Source: Hyphomicrobiales bacterium (GTDB lineage: Bacteria > Pseudomonadota > Alphaproteobacteria > Rhizobiales > Rhizobiaceae). Taken from it: a stretch of DNA of 64,000 bases. Positions 16,895 to 26,379 of this stretch are shown here, piece after piece. The notes beneath the pieces are model-generated. The model did no database searches. It worked only from the letters and a program-made list of their open reading frames with translations, and was not told where the DNA came from. The first letter of the stretch is position 1. Each line of letters begins with the position of its first letter. The DNA lies in contig PAPH01000023.1 in the NCBI GenBank assembly GCA_002709005.1, positions 1-64,000 of the forward strand, in the 5' to 3' direction. A program made the position numbers and the translations under genes.

Positions 16895-17725
16895 ATGGTG
16901 GCCAGCTCCCCCTCACAATCCATGCGCATGCGCCGTATCGATACGGGTCGCATCACGCTGAACGTCCGCGAGGCTGGCAACGGTCCGCTGATGCTTTTCT
17001 TCCATGGAATCACGGCCAACTCGGCGACGCTGTGGCCAGTGGCCTCTCAGCTCAGCGAGCGTTTCACCACGATCGCGGTCGACCAGCGCGGCCATGGCCT
17101 GAGCGACAAGCCCGACGAGGGCTACGAGGCCGACGATTTCGCGGAAGACATCGTCGCCCTGATCCGGACGCTCGATCGCGGACCCGCCATTCTGGTCGGC
17201 CATTCGCTCGGCTCGCGGAACTCGGTAACCGCCGCCGCGAAATATCCGGATCTCGTGCGCTCCGTCGTGGCGATCGACTTTACCCCCTACATCGAGACCG
17301 AGGTCTTCGACGCGCTCGAATCGCGGGTCAATGCCGGCGATCAGGTGTTCGAGGACATCAATGCGGTGAAGGCCTATCTCGCGGGCCGCTACCCCAACAT
17401 TCCCGCTCCGGCCATCACAATAAGGGCCGAAAGCGGATACCAGCCGGTGGAGGGGGGATTGCGCCCCCTCGCCTCACCCACCGCCATGAGCCTGACCGCC
17501 AAGGGCCTCAGGGCGGACCTGACGCCGGCCTATCGCGAGGTGCGCAAGCCCGTGCTCCTCATGCGCGGCGGCGAGAGCAAGCTCGTCTCCGCCGAGGCGC
17601 TGGCGAAAACCAGCCGCCTGCGACCAGACCTTCCGGTGGTCGTCGTCCCCGGCGCCGACCACTACGTCAACGAGGTGTCTCCGGACATCACACTGAGAGC
17701 GATCACGAATTTCATCGATGCCTGA
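16895..17725 (+). CDS. (E)-2-(acetamidomethylene)succinate hydrolase (alpha/beta hydrolase)
   Basis: A 276-residue alpha/beta hydrolase with oxyanion block FFHGITANS, nucleophile elbow GHSLGSRNS and terminal histidine in GADHYVNEVSP. The sequence closely resembles the Mesorhizobium loti enzyme for the last step of B6 degradation, which hydrolyses acetamidomethylene succinate to succinic semialdehyde, acetate, ammonia and CO2. The neighbouring ring-opening oxygenase, which makes that substrate, supports the call. ATG 16895 is chosen over the upstream in-frame ATG 16847, which overlaps likely promoter sequence; the ribosome site is weak for both. Confidence 0.9.
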   Translation: MVASSPSQSMRMRRIDTGRITLNVREAGNGPLMLFFHGITANSATLWPVASQLSERFTTIAVDQRGHGLSDKPDEGYEADDFAEDIVALIRTLDRGPAILVGHSLGSRNSVTAAAKYPDLVRSVVAIDFTPYIETEVFDALESRVNAGDQVFEDINAVKAYLAGRYPNIPAPAITIRAESGYQPVEGGLRPLASPTAMSLTAKGLRADLTPAYREVRKPVLLMRGGESKLVSAEALAKTSRLRPDLPVVVVPGADHYVNEVSPDITLRAITNFIDA

Positions 17726-17767
17726 CGGCGCGAACGCTTTCCTCCCATACGCAACAGGAATTGGACC

Positions 17768-18916
17768 ATGGCGAACGTAAACAAGACATCTGGTAAAAAT
17801 CGCACCGCGCAGGTTGCCGGCGCCGGCTTTGCGGGCCTGACCGCGGCCATCGCCTTGCGGCAGGACGGCTGGGATGTCGTGTTGCACGAAAAGGATTCCG
17901 AGCTGCGCGCATTCGGCGCCGGCATCTACCTCTGGCACAACGGGCTTCGCGTTCTCGAAGGTATCGACGCGCTCAACGACGTCCTTCACGGCACCCACAC
18001 GCCGCCGGCCTACGAGACCTGGATGCACAACAAGTCCGTCTCGAAGGAAACATTCAACGGCCTGCCTTGGCGCATCATGACCCGCGCGCACCTCCACAAC
18101 GCGCTCGTCAAGCGGGCCAAGGCGGTCGGCGTCGATATTCGCACCAATTCCGAAGCCGTCTCCGCCGAGGCTGACGGCCGCCTGACCCTCCAGACCGGCG
18201 AGGTTCTCGAGGCCGACCTGATCGTCGGCGCCGACGGTGTGGGCTCCAAGGTCCGCGACTCGCTCGGCTTCAAGCAGGACCGCTGGGTCTCCACCGACGG
18301 CATCATCCGGCTCATCGTCCCGCGCCACAAGGACAAGCTCGGCGACGAGGCCAATTGGGACAACACCATCGACATGTGGAACTTCGAGCCGCGGGTCCAG
18401 CGCATCCTCTATTCGCCGTGCAACAAGGACGAGCTCTATCTCGGCCTGATGGCGCCTGCCGCCGATCCGCGCGGATCCAAGGTGCCGCTCGATCTTGACG
18501 TCTGGGTCGAGATGTTCCCCTTCCTCGAGCCCTGCCTCGCCGACGCCGCAAAGCTGCAGTCCGCCCGCTACGACAAATACGCCACCACCAAGCTCGATAC
18601 CTGGGTGAAGGGCAAGGTCGCCCTCGTCGGCGACGCCGCCAATGCGATGTGCCCGGCGCTTGCGCAGGGCGCAGGTTGCGCCATGGTCAACGCTTTCAGC
18701 CTCGCCCAGGATCTCGGCGAGCAGTCCTCGGTCGAGGATGCCCTGGCCGCCTGGGAAAAGCGCATCCGCCCGATTACCGACCGCACCCAGGCGCTTTCCG
18801 GCGAATACGCAGCGAACCGCGCGCTGTCGAAGGGCAACATGTTCACCAACGAAGCACTCGAAGCCGCGCGCTACGATCCGATCAAGCGCGTCTATTCCTG
18901 GCCGCAGAACCAGTAA
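17768..18916 (+). CDS. 2-methyl-3-hydroxypyridine-5-carboxylate monooxygenase (MHPCO)
   Basis: A 382-residue class A flavin monooxygenase. FAD-binding GAGFAGLTAAIAL is near residue 19, LIVGADGVGSKVR near 157 and the second FAD motif VALVGDAANAMCPALAQGAGCAM near 290. It closely matches the Mesorhizobium loti enzyme that hydroxylates and opens the pyridine ring of 2-methyl-3-hydroxypyridine-5-carboxylate using NADH and O2, giving acetamidomethylene succinate. The conserved C-terminal YDPIKRVYSWPQ also fits. It follows the hydrolase gene by 42 bases with AGGAATT upstream. Confidence 0.93.
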   Translation: MANVNKTSGKNRTAQVAGAGFAGLTAAIALRQDGWDVVLHEKDSELRAFGAGIYLWHNGLRVLEGIDALNDVLHGTHTPPAYETWMHNKSVSKETFNGLPWRIMTRAHLHNALVKRAKAVGVDIRTNSEAVSAEADGRLTLQTGEVLEADLIVGADGVGSKVRDSLGFKQDRWVSTDGIIRLIVPRHKDKLGDEANWDNTIDMWNFEPRVQRILYSPCNKDELYLGLMAPAADPRGSKVPLDLDVWVEMFPFLEPCLADAAKLQSARYDKYATTKLDTWVKGKVALVGDAANAMCPALAQGAGCAMVNAFSLAQDLGEQSSVEDALAAWEKRIRPITDRTQALSGEYAANRALSKGNMFTNEALEAARYDPIKRVYSWPQNQ

Positions 18917-18974
18917 CGACTAGCCAGTCGAAGACGATATGCGCGCCGCGACGCGCGCCCTCAAGGAGACAAAA

Positions 18975-19565
18975 ATGAACTATACGGCCGAAGTTGAAAA
19001 GCACTACGAAGTGCGTGGCTGGTATTCGACTGTGCAGGAAACCCGGCACGATGGCGGCAAGCCTGGTGAGCCTTTGATCAAGGCTGCGGTCGGCGTTGTC
19101 TTCCGCAATCCGTATATCGGCAAGTTTGACCCCGACCTCTCCGGTCTCATCGACCCCAGCCCGGCACTCGGCCACGCGCTGGGAGAGCGAGCTATCGCCC
19201 TGCTCGGCGGCCGGCCGTGCGAAAGCTACGGCAAGGGCGGCATTGCCGGCGTGGCCGGCGAGCAGGAACATGTCGTTGCCTGCGTCACGACGGTATTCGG
19301 AAATGCATTGCGTGAGCAGGTCGGCGGTGGTGAGGCGTGGATTTCATCCGTGACCAAGGTGGCCAGCGCCGGCACCGCCATCGATATCCCGCTCGCGCAC
19401 AAGGACGAGTTGTATATTCGCTCTCACTACGACGCGATCAGCTTCACCGCACCGGACGGTCCGCGTCCGGATGAAATCCTCATCTGCGTCGCAGTGGCGA
19501 GCGGTCCCCGCGTCCACCAGCGCGTGGGCGGCAAGACGGTCGCAGACCTCGCGGCCGCCAAGTAA
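18975..19565 (+). CDS. DUF1185 'amino acid synthesis' family protein, role in B6 catabolism unknown
   Basis: A 196-residue protein of the DUF1185 family; blocks such as VVFRNPYIGKFDPDLSGLI and YGKGGIAGVAGEQEHV are characteristic. No catalytic motif from a studied enzyme is evident and there is no signal peptide. It lies between the ring-opening monooxygenase and a YbhB-like gene, in the same strand and spacing as in the Mesorhizobium B6 locus. Retention in this operon suggests it helps with an intermediate, for example an isomerisation or hydrolysis after ring cleavage, but that is conjecture. AAGGAGA precedes the ATG at 18975. Confidence 0.8.
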   Translation: MNYTAEVEKHYEVRGWYSTVQETRHDGGKPGEPLIKAAVGVVFRNPYIGKFDPDLSGLIDPSPALGHALGERAIALLGGRPCESYGKGGIAGVAGEQEHVVACVTTVFGNALREQVGGGEAWISSVTKVASAGTAIDIPLAHKDELYIRSHYDAISFTAPDGPRPDEILICVAVASGPRVHQRVGGKTVADLAAAK

Positions 19566-19594
19566 CAGAAATCCCAGACGGAAGGACGCATCCC

Positions 19595-20053
19595 ATGCCC
19601 CTGAACATCAAAGACCTCAAGATCACGTCCACTGATTTCGAACCGCTCGGAATGCTGCGCGACGAGCATGCCGGCGACAAGGGCAACGTGCTGCCCAAGC
19701 TGACCGTCAGCGGTGTCCCGGCGGAAGCCAAGGAACTGGCCGTGATCTGCCATGACCCGGACGCTCCGCTGGCCCAAGGCTTCACCCACTGGACCGTCTA
19801 CGGCATCGATCCCTCGGCGACGGATCTCTCCGATGCGCAGGAGAAGTACCGTGTCGGCCCGAACGGCGCCGGTCACATGCAGTATTACGGCCCGCAGCCG
19901 CCCGCAGGTCACGGCAAGCATCATTACTATTTCTGGGTCTATGCACTCGACACCAATGTCGAGGGAACGCCGACCCGGGAAGAGTTCCTCGAAAAATACG
20001 CCGACAACATCATCGAACAGAACAGGATTGTCGGCCTCTACGAAAACAAGTGA
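19595..20053 (+). CDS. YbhB/YbcL-type PEBP family protein
   Basis: A 152-residue phosphatidylethanolamine-binding/Raf-kinase-inhibitor-like protein. The family DPDAP block ([21 protein letters not shown], residues about 50-70) and [32 protein letters not shown] form the anion-binding pocket. No signal peptide, so it is cytoplasmic. Bacterial members have no settled function. It is embedded in the B6 operon and followed by an 11-bp intercistronic hairpin. A binding or chaperone role for an anionic pathway intermediate is possible but unproven. Confidence 0.85.
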   Translation: MPLNIKDLKITSTDFEPLGMLRDEHAGDKGNVLPKLTVSGVPAEAKELAVICHDPDAPLAQGFTHWTVYGIDPSATDLSDAQEKYRVGPNGAGHMQYYGPQPPAGHGKHHYYFWVYALDTNVEGTPTREEFLEKYADNIIEQNRIVGLYENK

Positions 20054-20059
20054 AGTGCA

Positions 20060-20099
20060 CGGTCCCGGCGATAACAACAACAAAAACACGCCGGGACCG
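20060..20099 (+). other. Intercistronic stem-loop
   Basis: Perfect 11-base arms (CGGTCCCGGCG and CGCCGGGACCG) enclose an A-rich 18-base loop between the YbhB-like gene and the decarboxylase gene. No T run follows, so it is more likely an mRNA-processing or stability element than a terminator. Confidence 0.6.
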
Positions 20100-20121
20100 A
20101 GCGACTTGGGAGACTTCAGAA

Positions 20122-20847
20122 ATGACCACCACCACCGATGCCCGGCAGACCGTCTTCGAAGAACTGGTTACCGCTACGAAGATCCTGCTGCATGAGGGAA
20201 TTCTCGACACGTTCGGGCACATCAGCGCCCGCGACCCCGAGGACCCGAACAGCTTTTTCCTGGCTCAGAAGCTTGCGCCGAGCCACATAACGACCGCCGA
20301 CATCCAGCGTTTCAACCTCGACGGTGAAACCTCGGACAACCGTCCTTCCTATCTCGAGCGGTACATCCACAGCGAAATCTACAAGGCACGGCCGGACGTC
20401 AATTGCGTGCTCCACAGCCACTCGCCGGCCGTGCTTCCCTATTGCTTCACCGACCGGCCGCTGCGGCCCGTGACCCACATGGGCGCGTTCATGGGCGAAG
20501 CGGTTCCCGTCTACGAAATCCGTGACAAGCATGGCGACGCCACCGACCTCTTCGGCGGCGGTCATGAGGTCTGCGCTGACATTGCCGAGGCGCTCAGCGA
20601 TTTTCCGGTCGTGCTGATGGCCCGTCACGGCGTGGTCAATGTCGGCAAGTCGGTGCGCGAAGTTGTCTTCCGCGCCTTCTACACCGAGCAGGAAGCCGCC
20701 GCGCTGACCGCCGGCCTGCAGATCGGCAACGTCAAGTATCTCTCGCCGGGCGAGGTCGAGACCGCCGGGAAGCTGGTCGGTGCGCAAATCGACCGCGGCT
20801 GGGATCACTGGACGATGACCCTTCGCCAGGCCGGATTGCTCGACTAG
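20122..20847 (+). CDS. 3-hydroxy-2-methylpyridine-4,5-dicarboxylate 4-decarboxylase (class II aldolase family)
   Basis: A 241-residue metal-dependent enzyme of the class II aldolase/adducin fold. The divalent-metal histidines are in [13 protein letters not shown] and in [19 protein letters not shown] is the family N-terminal block. In the Mesorhizobium loti B6 route an enzyme of this family removes the 4-carboxyl group from 3-hydroxy-2-methylpyridine-4,5-dicarboxylate. Its position, directly before the two dehydrogenases that make this substrate, is the same. ATG 20122 is chosen because the 24 in-frame codons before it overlap the intercistronic hairpin. Confidence 0.87.
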   Translation: MTTTTDARQTVFEELVTATKILLHEGILDTFGHISARDPEDPNSFFLAQKLAPSHITTADIQRFNLDGETSDNRPSYLERYIHSEIYKARPDVNCVLHSHSPAVLPYCFTDRPLRPVTHMGAFMGEAVPVYEIRDKHGDATDLFGGGHEVCADIAEALSDFPVVLMARHGVVNVGKSVREVVFRAFYTEQEAAALTAGLQIGNVKYLSPGEVETAGKLVGAQIDRGWDHWTMTLRQAGLLD

Positions 20848-20863
20848 CACTCCTGAGACAACC

Positions 20864-20891
20864 GGAAACCCCGGCACCGTCCGGGATTTCC
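20864..20891 (+). other. Intercistronic stem-loop
   Basis: Arms GGAAACCCCGG and CCGGGATTTCC pair with one mismatch around a six-base loop between the decarboxylase and the GMC dehydrogenase genes. There is no T tract; probable mRNA-stability element. Confidence 0.45.
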
Positions 20892-20940
20892 AGCCTTCTC
20901 GAAAGGGTTCCGATCAGGAATCCGAGGTGAAAGCAGGGAA

Positions 20941-22575
20941 ATGATGTCGCACGCGGAAACCTATGACTACATCATCGTCGGCGCCGGATCGGCCGGCTGC
21001 GTGCTCGCCCACCGGGTGAGCGCGGACCCCAATTGTTCCGTGCTCCTCCTGGAAGCAGGAGGGTGGGATCGCGACCCGATGATCCACATCCCCCTCGGCT
21101 GGGGCAAGATCCTCACCGAGCGCCGCCACGACTGGATGTATTTCTGCGAGCCCGAAGCCAATGTCGGCGGCCGCAGCGTCGAATGCGCCCGTGGCAAGGT
21201 GATCGGCGGCTCGTCATCGACCAACGCCATGGCCTATGTGCGGGGAAACCGAGGCGACTACGACCGCTGGGCCGCAAACGGCCTGACGGGCTACTCCTAT
21301 GAGGAAGTCCTGCCCTATTTCAAGAAGCAGGAAACCTGGGAAGGCGGAGCGGACGCCTGGCGCGGCGGCACGGGGCCGCTCAACACCCAGCGATGCCGCT
21401 ACGAGGATTCGCTGATCGATGCCTTCGCGGAAGCCAGCATCCAGGCCGGCTATCCGCAGACGGACGATTACAACGGTGAACAGCAGGAAGGCTTCAGCCG
21501 CCTGCAGATGACGATCTCGAAGGGTCGGCGCGCCTCCACGGCTTCCGCCTATCTGCGCCCGGCGCTCAAGCGCCCGAACCTGACGGTCCTGACCAACGCC
21601 ATGGCCAAACGGATCGTCATGAAGAACAAGCGGGCCACCGGCATCGTTCTCGATCACGACGGCACCGAGAAGACCGTCAACGCGCGCTACGAAGTGCTTC
21701 TGTCCGGCGGCGTCATCAACACCCCGCAGCTCATGATGCTCTCGGGCATCGGCGCGCCGGACGAACTGGCCGCCCACGGCATCGAGACGCAGGTCGACCT
21801 GCCGTCCGTCGGCAAGAACCTGCAGGACCATGTCTCGGTCATTCTCATGTACCGGCGCAAGGAGCCGGGCCCGTTCCTGAAGAACATGCGCGCCGACCGC
21901 ATCGGGCTCGACTTCCTCAAGACCTATCTCACGGGCAAGGGATTTTCGGCGGACGTCCCGGGCGGCGTGGTGGCATTCCTCAAGAGCGCGCCGGACAGGC
22001 CGATTCCCGACCTGCAACTGCTCTTCACCGCGGCACCGCTCGCCGCCTGGCCCTATTTCGAGCCGTTCAAGGCTCCTTTCCAGGATGGTTTCGCCACCCG
22101 CATCGTCGCCACGCAGCCCGAAAGTCGCGGCTCGGTCAAGCTCGCCTCGGCGGACCCGATGGCAGCACCTCTGATCCACCAGAATTTCCTCGCCTCTCCT
22201 AAGGACTGGGAATCGCTGCGCGCCGGCGTCCGGGTGGCGCGCGATCTGGCTGCCCAGCCCGCCATGAAGCCCTTCATCGAGGCGGAATTCTTCCCCGGCA
22301 CCGATTGCCAGACGGACGAGCAGATCGACGAGCACATCCGCAATACCTGCATCACCGTGCACCATCCGGCAGGCACCTGCCGGGCGGGAACCGACGCGGA
22401 CGCGGTCGTGGATCCCGATCTGCGCGTCCGCGGCGTCGAAGGGCTGCGCGTGGTGGATGCCTCCGTCATGCCGGACCTCCCGTCGGGCAACATCAACGCG
22501 GCCGTCATCATGATCGCGGAGAAGGCAGCCGATTTCATAAAAGACTCCCGGAAAATGAACGAGGTCGCGGCATGA
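20941..22575 (+). CDS. 4-pyridoxate dehydrogenase (GMC flavoprotein)
   Basis: A 544-residue GMC oxidoreductase with [16 protein letters not shown] at the N-terminus, [15 protein letters not shown] near residue 85 and the active-site block [19 protein letters not shown] near 475. In Mesorhizobium loti the corresponding gene encodes the FAD-dependent, membrane-associated enzyme that oxidises 4-pyridoxate to the 5-formyl compound. Here it overlaps by four bases the gene for the dehydrogenase that uses that aldehyde, which supports the assignment over a choline dehydrogenase. No signal peptide is seen. Confidence 0.85.
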   Translation: MMSHAETYDYIIVGAGSAGCVLAHRVSADPNCSVLLLEAGGWDRDPMIHIPLGWGKILTERRHDWMYFCEPEANVGGRSVECARGKVIGGSSSTNAMAYVRGNRGDYDRWAANGLTGYSYEEVLPYFKKQETWEGGADAWRGGTGPLNTQRCRYEDSLIDAFAEASIQAGYPQTDDYNGEQQEGFSRLQMTISKGRRASTASAYLRPALKRPNLTVLTNAMAKRIVMKNKRATGIVLDHDGTEKTVNARYEVLLSGGVINTPQLMMLSGIGAPDELAAHGIETQVDLPSVGKNLQDHVSVILMYRRKEPGPFLKNMRADRIGLDFLKTYLTGKGFSADVPGGVVAFLKSAPDRPIPDLQLLFTAAPLAAWPYFEPFKAPFQDGFATRIVATQPESRGSVKLASADPMAAPLIHQNFLASPKDWESLRAGVRVARDLAAQPAMKPFIEAEFFPGTDCQTDEQIDEHIRNTCITVHHPAGTCRAGTDADAVVDPDLRVRGVEGLRVVDASVMPDLPSGNINAAVIMIAEKAADFIKDSRKMNEVAA

Positions 22576-23501
22576 TCAAGCGTGTTGCCATTATTGGACT
22601 TGGAACGATGGGCCCCGGCATGGCGGCCCGCCTGGCGCGCGGCGGCATCGAAGTCGCGGCCTACGATATCGCCGACGCCGCACTTGAACGCGCCCGCAAC
22701 ATGATGGTCGCCTCCGACGGCGTGCTCGACAATCTCGGCATTTCAGCTCCCGCCGACGGAGCCGGCAACGTCCGCTTTACCGCCGACCTCTCGGATGCGG
22801 TCAATGGCGCCGATCTCGTCATCGAGAACGTGCCCGAGGACGAAGAGATCAAGGCGAGCGTCTACAAGCAGATCGACGGCATGATCTCCGCCGACACGAT
22901 AGTCGCGTCCGACACGTCCGGCATTCCGATCACCAGATTGCAGGCCAGCATCTCGAATCCGGCACGCATGGTCGGAATGCACTGGTCGAACCCGCCGCAC
23001 ATCATTCCGATGATCGAGGTGATCCAGGGCCAGCAAACCGCATCGGAAACTGTCGAGACCATCCGCGACTTCATCAAGTCACTCGGACTGCTGCCGGTGC
23101 TGTTGAAGAAGGACGTGCCCGGCTTCGTCGAAAACCGTGTGCTCTACGCCCTGCTGCGCGAGGTGGTCGATCTCGTCGAGCGCGATGTCATCGAACCCGA
23201 AGATATCGACACATGCGTCTCCTGGGGCATCGGCTACAAGCTGGCCGTAATCGGTCCGATGGCGCTCCTGGATATGGCCGGCATGGATATCTACCACTCG
23301 GTCTCCTCCTTCCTGAACCAGGACCTGTGCGACCGCAAGGATGTCGCGCCGCTGGTGCGCGAGCAGATCGCTGCCGGCAAGCTCGGCATCAAGTCGGGCG
23401 GCGGCATCTATCCCTACACGCCGGAGAGCATCGCCGAGCTGCAGCCGGAACGGGCGCGCAAACTCGTGGCGATCCGCCGTATCCTCGAGGGGCGCGACTA
23501 G
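22572..23501 (+). CDS. 5-formyl-3-hydroxy-2-methylpyridine-4-carboxylate 5-dehydrogenase
   Basis: A 309-residue NAD-dependent enzyme with the 3-hydroxyacyl-CoA dehydrogenase fold. The Rossmann motif [19 protein letters not shown] opens the protein; [12 protein letters not shown] and [19 protein letters not shown] carry the family catalytic His-Asn region, and [19 protein letters not shown] starts the helical C-domain. It closely resembles the Mesorhizobium loti enzyme that oxidises the formyl intermediate to the 4,5-dicarboxylate. The start ATGA overlaps the previous stop. An acyl-CoA substrate is unlikely given the context. Confidence 0.9.
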   Translation: MIKRVAIIGLGTMGPGMAARLARGGIEVAAYDIADAALERARNMMVASDGVLDNLGISAPADGAGNVRFTADLSDAVNGADLVIENVPEDEEIKASVYKQIDGMISADTIVASDTSGIPITRLQASISNPARMVGMHWSNPPHIIPMIEVIQGQQTASETVETIRDFIKSLGLLPVLLKKDVPGFVENRVLYALLREVVDLVERDVIEPEDIDTCVSWGIGYKLAVIGPMALLDMAGMDIYHSVSSFLNQDLCDRKDVAPLVREQIAAGKLGIKSGGGIYPYTPESIAELQPERARKLVAIRRILEGRD

Positions 23502-23538
23502 AGCCATGATGACGGAACGGGGAGCTGGAGACGAGCGC

Positions 23539-24048
23539 ATGAAAGGAAACGGCATCATCAGGGCCGAGGCGCTGGTCGTCCGCCTCGTCGGCATCCTTCT
23601 CGGCCTGGGCCTGATCGCAATGGTCGTCGTCAACGTCGTCAATGCGACGGGCCGCTATACCGGCTGGTTCTCGCTGATCGGCGCCGACGAACTTCTGGTC
23701 TACGGCATGATCTGGATCGTCATGCTCGGCGCCATTCTGGCGGCGCGCAATCGCGATCACCTCTCGGTCAACCTCCTGCCCACGGCCATGAGCGGCCATC
23801 TGGCCGCCACCATACAGATCTTCATCGATCTGGCGACGGTGGCCGTCTCGGTCTTCATCGCCTGGCACAGCCTCAGCTTCATCGAGCGCATCGCCGCTCT
23901 CAACCAGACGAGCATGGGCCTCGGCATTCCGATGGTCATCCCGCATTCGGCCATCTTCGTCGGCTTCGCCGGCATCGCAGCGGTCACGGCCTTCCTGACG
24001 CTCGTCGACCTCTCCCGCTTCACCACGACGAAGGGAGCCGCGCAGTGA
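23539..24048 (+). CDS. TRAP transporter small permease, DctQ family (B6 locus)
   Basis: A 169-residue, four-helix membrane subunit. ATG 23539 is preferred because GGAG lies about eight bases before it; in-frame ATGs at 23506 and 23509 would add 11 residues and lie only four bases after the previous stop. It overlaps the large permease gene in GTGA. The location directly after the B6 dehydrogenase gene makes a pyridine carboxylate or B6 vitamer its likely cargo (inferred). Confidence 0.82.
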   Translation: MKGNGIIRAEALVVRLVGILLGLGLIAMVVVNVVNATGRYTGWFSLIGADELLVYGMIWIVMLGAILAARNRDHLSVNLLPTAMSGHLAATIQIFIDLATVAVSVFIAWHSLSFIERIAALNQTSMGLGIPMVIPHSAIFVGFAGIAAVTAFLTLVDLSRFTTTKGAAQ

Positions 24049-25319
24049 CCTGGGTCCTCGGTATCAGCGTTGCGGCACTGATCGCCCTTGGCGCGCCGAT
24101 CTTCGTCGCGCTCCTGTTCGCGGCATCGCTCGCGCTCCTGTTTTTCCCCGGCCCGCCGCTGATCGCCCTGCAGCAGACCATCTTCGGCGGTCTCGACGCC
24201 TATGCGCTTCTCTCCGTGCCCTTCTTCGTCTTCGCCGGCGAACTGATGGCGATCAGCGGCATCGCCGACAGGCTGATCAATCTGGTGCGTGCCCTGTTCG
24301 GCCGGGTGCCCGGATCGCTCGGCATCGCCGCGCTCGGCGGCTCGACGCTGATCGGCACCATCTGCGGCTCTTCCGCCGCGGCAGTCGCCGCCGTCGGCCG
24401 CAACATGTATCCGCAGCTCATCGCCGGCGGTTACGGCAAGCAGCGCGCCGCCGGCATCATCACCTCGAGCGGCGCCATCGACATCGTCATCCCGCCCTCG
24501 ATCGCCATGATCCTCTATGGCGCCTCCGCCGAGCAGTCGATCGCCAAGCTCTTCATTGCCGGCATCGTTCCGGGCATCGTCATGGCACTGCTGATGGCAG
24601 GCTACATCTCCGTCTCGGCGCTTCTCGCCCGCATTCCGCGTGAGGAGAGTTTCCGCGCCCGCGTGGCATGGGACGCGTTCCGCCAGGCCTTCTGGGCGCT
24701 CACCATGCCCGCCTTCGTCATGGTGGGAATCTATGCCGGGCTGTTCTCGCCGACGGAGGCCGGCGGCTTCGCCTGCGCCTATGCCGCCTTCCTCGGCATG
24801 GTCGTCTACCGCACAGTCAGCTTCAAGAGCCTGCTCGACGCCGCCGTCAGCTCGGCCATGATGACCGCGCGGATCATGATCGTCGTCGCCGCCGCCGGCG
24901 TCATAAGCTGGGTTCTCACTGTGGAAGGCGTGCCGCAAGCCCTGATTGCGGCCACCGCCGATGCGGGTCTCTCCCCGCTCGGCTTCCTTCTCAGTGTGAA
25001 CCTTCTTCTTCTGGCGATCGGCTGCGTGCTCGATCCGACATCGGCGATCCTCGTGCTCTCGCCGCTGCTGGTGCCGATCGCCGTCTCCCTCGGCATCGAC
25101 CCGATCCACTTCGGCATCGTCATGACCGTCAATCTCGCCATCGGCATGTTCACGCCGCCCTTCGGCCTGAACATCTTCGTGGCGCAGTCGGTGCTCGGTA
25201 TCCGCACCTCGGACATCTACCAGGGGGTCCTGCCCTTCATCGCTGTGCAGGTCTCCGCTCTCGCCCTCATCACCCTCGTCCCGGCGCTATCGCTATGGCT
25301 GCTTCACGGCATGTCCTGA
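24045..25319 (+). CDS. TRAP transporter large permease, DctM family (B6 locus)
   Basis: A 424-residue subunit with about twelve membrane segments. FFVFAGELMAISGIADRLI, the GTICGSSAAAVAAVG loop and NLAIGMFTPPFGLNIFVAQ are the DctM signatures. The start is a GTG that overlaps the DctQ stop. Forms a sodium-driven importer with 23539 and 25349. In TRAP systems the binding protein dictates ligand, and ligands nearly always carry a carboxylate, so 4-pyridoxate is a better guess than pyridoxine. Confidence 0.88.
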   Translation: MTWVLGISVAALIALGAPIFVALLFAASLALLFFPGPPLIALQQTIFGGLDAYALLSVPFFVFAGELMAISGIADRLINLVRALFGRVPGSLGIAALGGSTLIGTICGSSAAAVAAVGRNMYPQLIAGGYGKQRAAGIITSSGAIDIVIPPSIAMILYGASAEQSIAKLFIAGIVPGIVMALLMAGYISVSALLARIPREESFRARVAWDAFRQAFWALTMPAFVMVGIYAGLFSPTEAGGFACAYAAFLGMVVYRTVSFKSLLDAAVSSAMMTARIMIVVAAAGVISWVLTVEGVPQALIAATADAGLSPLGFLLSVNLLLLAIGCVLDPTSAILVLSPLLVPIAVSLGIDPIHFGIVMTVNLAIGMFTPPFGLNIFVAQSVLGIRTSDIYQGVLPFIAVQVSALALITLVPALSLWLLHGMS

Positions 25320-25348
25320 CCGATCGTCCAGCAAACGGAGTATCAAGA

Positions 25349-26374
25349 ATGACCTTACCGACCAGCTTCAAGACGACGAGACGCGCGCTGGGCGCGGCCG
25401 CCCTCGCCCTCCTCCTGCCCCTTGGCGGCGCGGCTTACGCCCAGAGCACGATGAAGCTCGCCTCCGCCACCATCAACGACGTGCAGCACGAGTGGCAGAA
25501 GGAATTCCAGAAGGAAGTGGAATCCCGCATCGGCGACGAACTGAAGGTCGAGATCTATCCGGCCTCGCAGCTCGGCGCGATCCCGCGCATGTCCGAAGGC
25601 GTGCTGCTCGGCACGATCGAGGCATTCACCACGCCGACCTCCTTCGTCACCAATGTCGACCCCCGCTTCCAGGCCTTCGACGTGCCGGGCCTTTTCAAGA
25701 ACGCCGATGAAGTCGACGCGGTGATCCACAACAAGGAATTCCGCGACTACATGGAGACCTTGTTCCTCGACAAGGGCGTGCGCATCATCGGCGCCATCTT
25801 CAACTCGCCCACCCAGATGCTCACCCGCGAACCGGTGAGCTCTCTCGACGGTTTCAAGGGGCTGAAGATCCGCACCTTCGCCTCGCCGCTGCAGATGAAG
25901 CCGATGGAAGCGCTCGGCTCGACGCCGACGCCGCTGGCGCTTTCGGAAGTGGTGCCTCAGCTCCAGGCCGGCGGTATCGACGGCATGCTGGCCGGCATCC
26001 CGATCCTGACGGCGTTCAAGTTCTACGACACCGCGAAATACGTCACCAACATCAACATGAACCAGATCGTCTCGATCACGCTGGTCAACGAAGCCTGGTT
26101 CCAGTCACAGTCCGACGAAGTCAAGACCGCGATCCTGGAAGCCGGCCGCGCCGCCGAAGAGACCGTCTTCCCTTGGGGTGTCGACAACGTCGAGCGCGCG
26201 GAGAAGGCCTGGCTCGACAATGGCGGAGAAGTCGCCACACTCCCCGAGAAGCAGCAGGCCGAACTCCAGGCGACCTTCGCCAAGGTGGCCGACGAGGTGA
26301 TCGCCGATCAGCCCGAGGTCATCGAGGTCAAGGATCGCATCGAGGCAAAACTCGAAGAGGTCCGCTCGAAATGA
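25349..26374 (+). CDS. TRAP transporter substrate-binding protein, DctP family (B6 locus)
   Basis: A 341-residue periplasmic receptor. The signal peptide (TRRALGAAALALLLPLGGAAYAQ) is cut after AYA near residue 31; its TTRRALG start could also pass as a weak Tat motif. The DctP carboxylate-binding arginine helix is GLKIRTFASPLQMKPMEALGSTPTPLA near residue 170. It is encoded after the membrane subunits, the reverse of the TRAP set at 11153, and its gene converges on the small secreted-protein gene at 26380. Confidence 0.88.
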   Translation: MTLPTSFKTTRRALGAAALALLLPLGGAAYAQSTMKLASATINDVQHEWQKEFQKEVESRIGDELKVEIYPASQLGAIPRMSEGVLLGTIEAFTTPTSFVTNVDPRFQAFDVPGLFKNADEVDAVIHNKEFRDYMETLFLDKGVRIIGAIFNSPTQMLTREPVSSLDGFKGLKIRTFASPLQMKPMEALGSTPTPLALSEVVPQLQAGGIDGMLAGIPILTAFKFYDTAKYVTNINMNQIVSITLVNEAWFQSQSDEVKTAILEAGRAAEETVFPWGVDNVERAEKAWLDNGGEVATLPEKQQAELQATFAKVADEVIADQPEVIEVKDRIEAKLEEVRSK

Positions 26375-26379
26375 CGCCT

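Noticed and set aside
20941-22575. Choline dehydrogenase (betA).
   Set aside because: GMC proteins are easily labelled so, but no betaine aldehyde dehydrogenase or betI is near, and the operon is B6-specific.
22572-23501. Fatty-acid beta-oxidation 3-hydroxyacyl-CoA dehydrogenase.
   Set aside because: The fold fits, but there are no beta-oxidation neighbours and it overlaps the 4-pyridoxate dehydrogenase gene, as in the B6 pathway.
23757-25109. A 450-codon minus-strand frame opposite the B6-locus TRAP large permease.
   Set aside because: Pure shadow of the DctM gene, rich in Asp, Arg, Gly and His with no motif.
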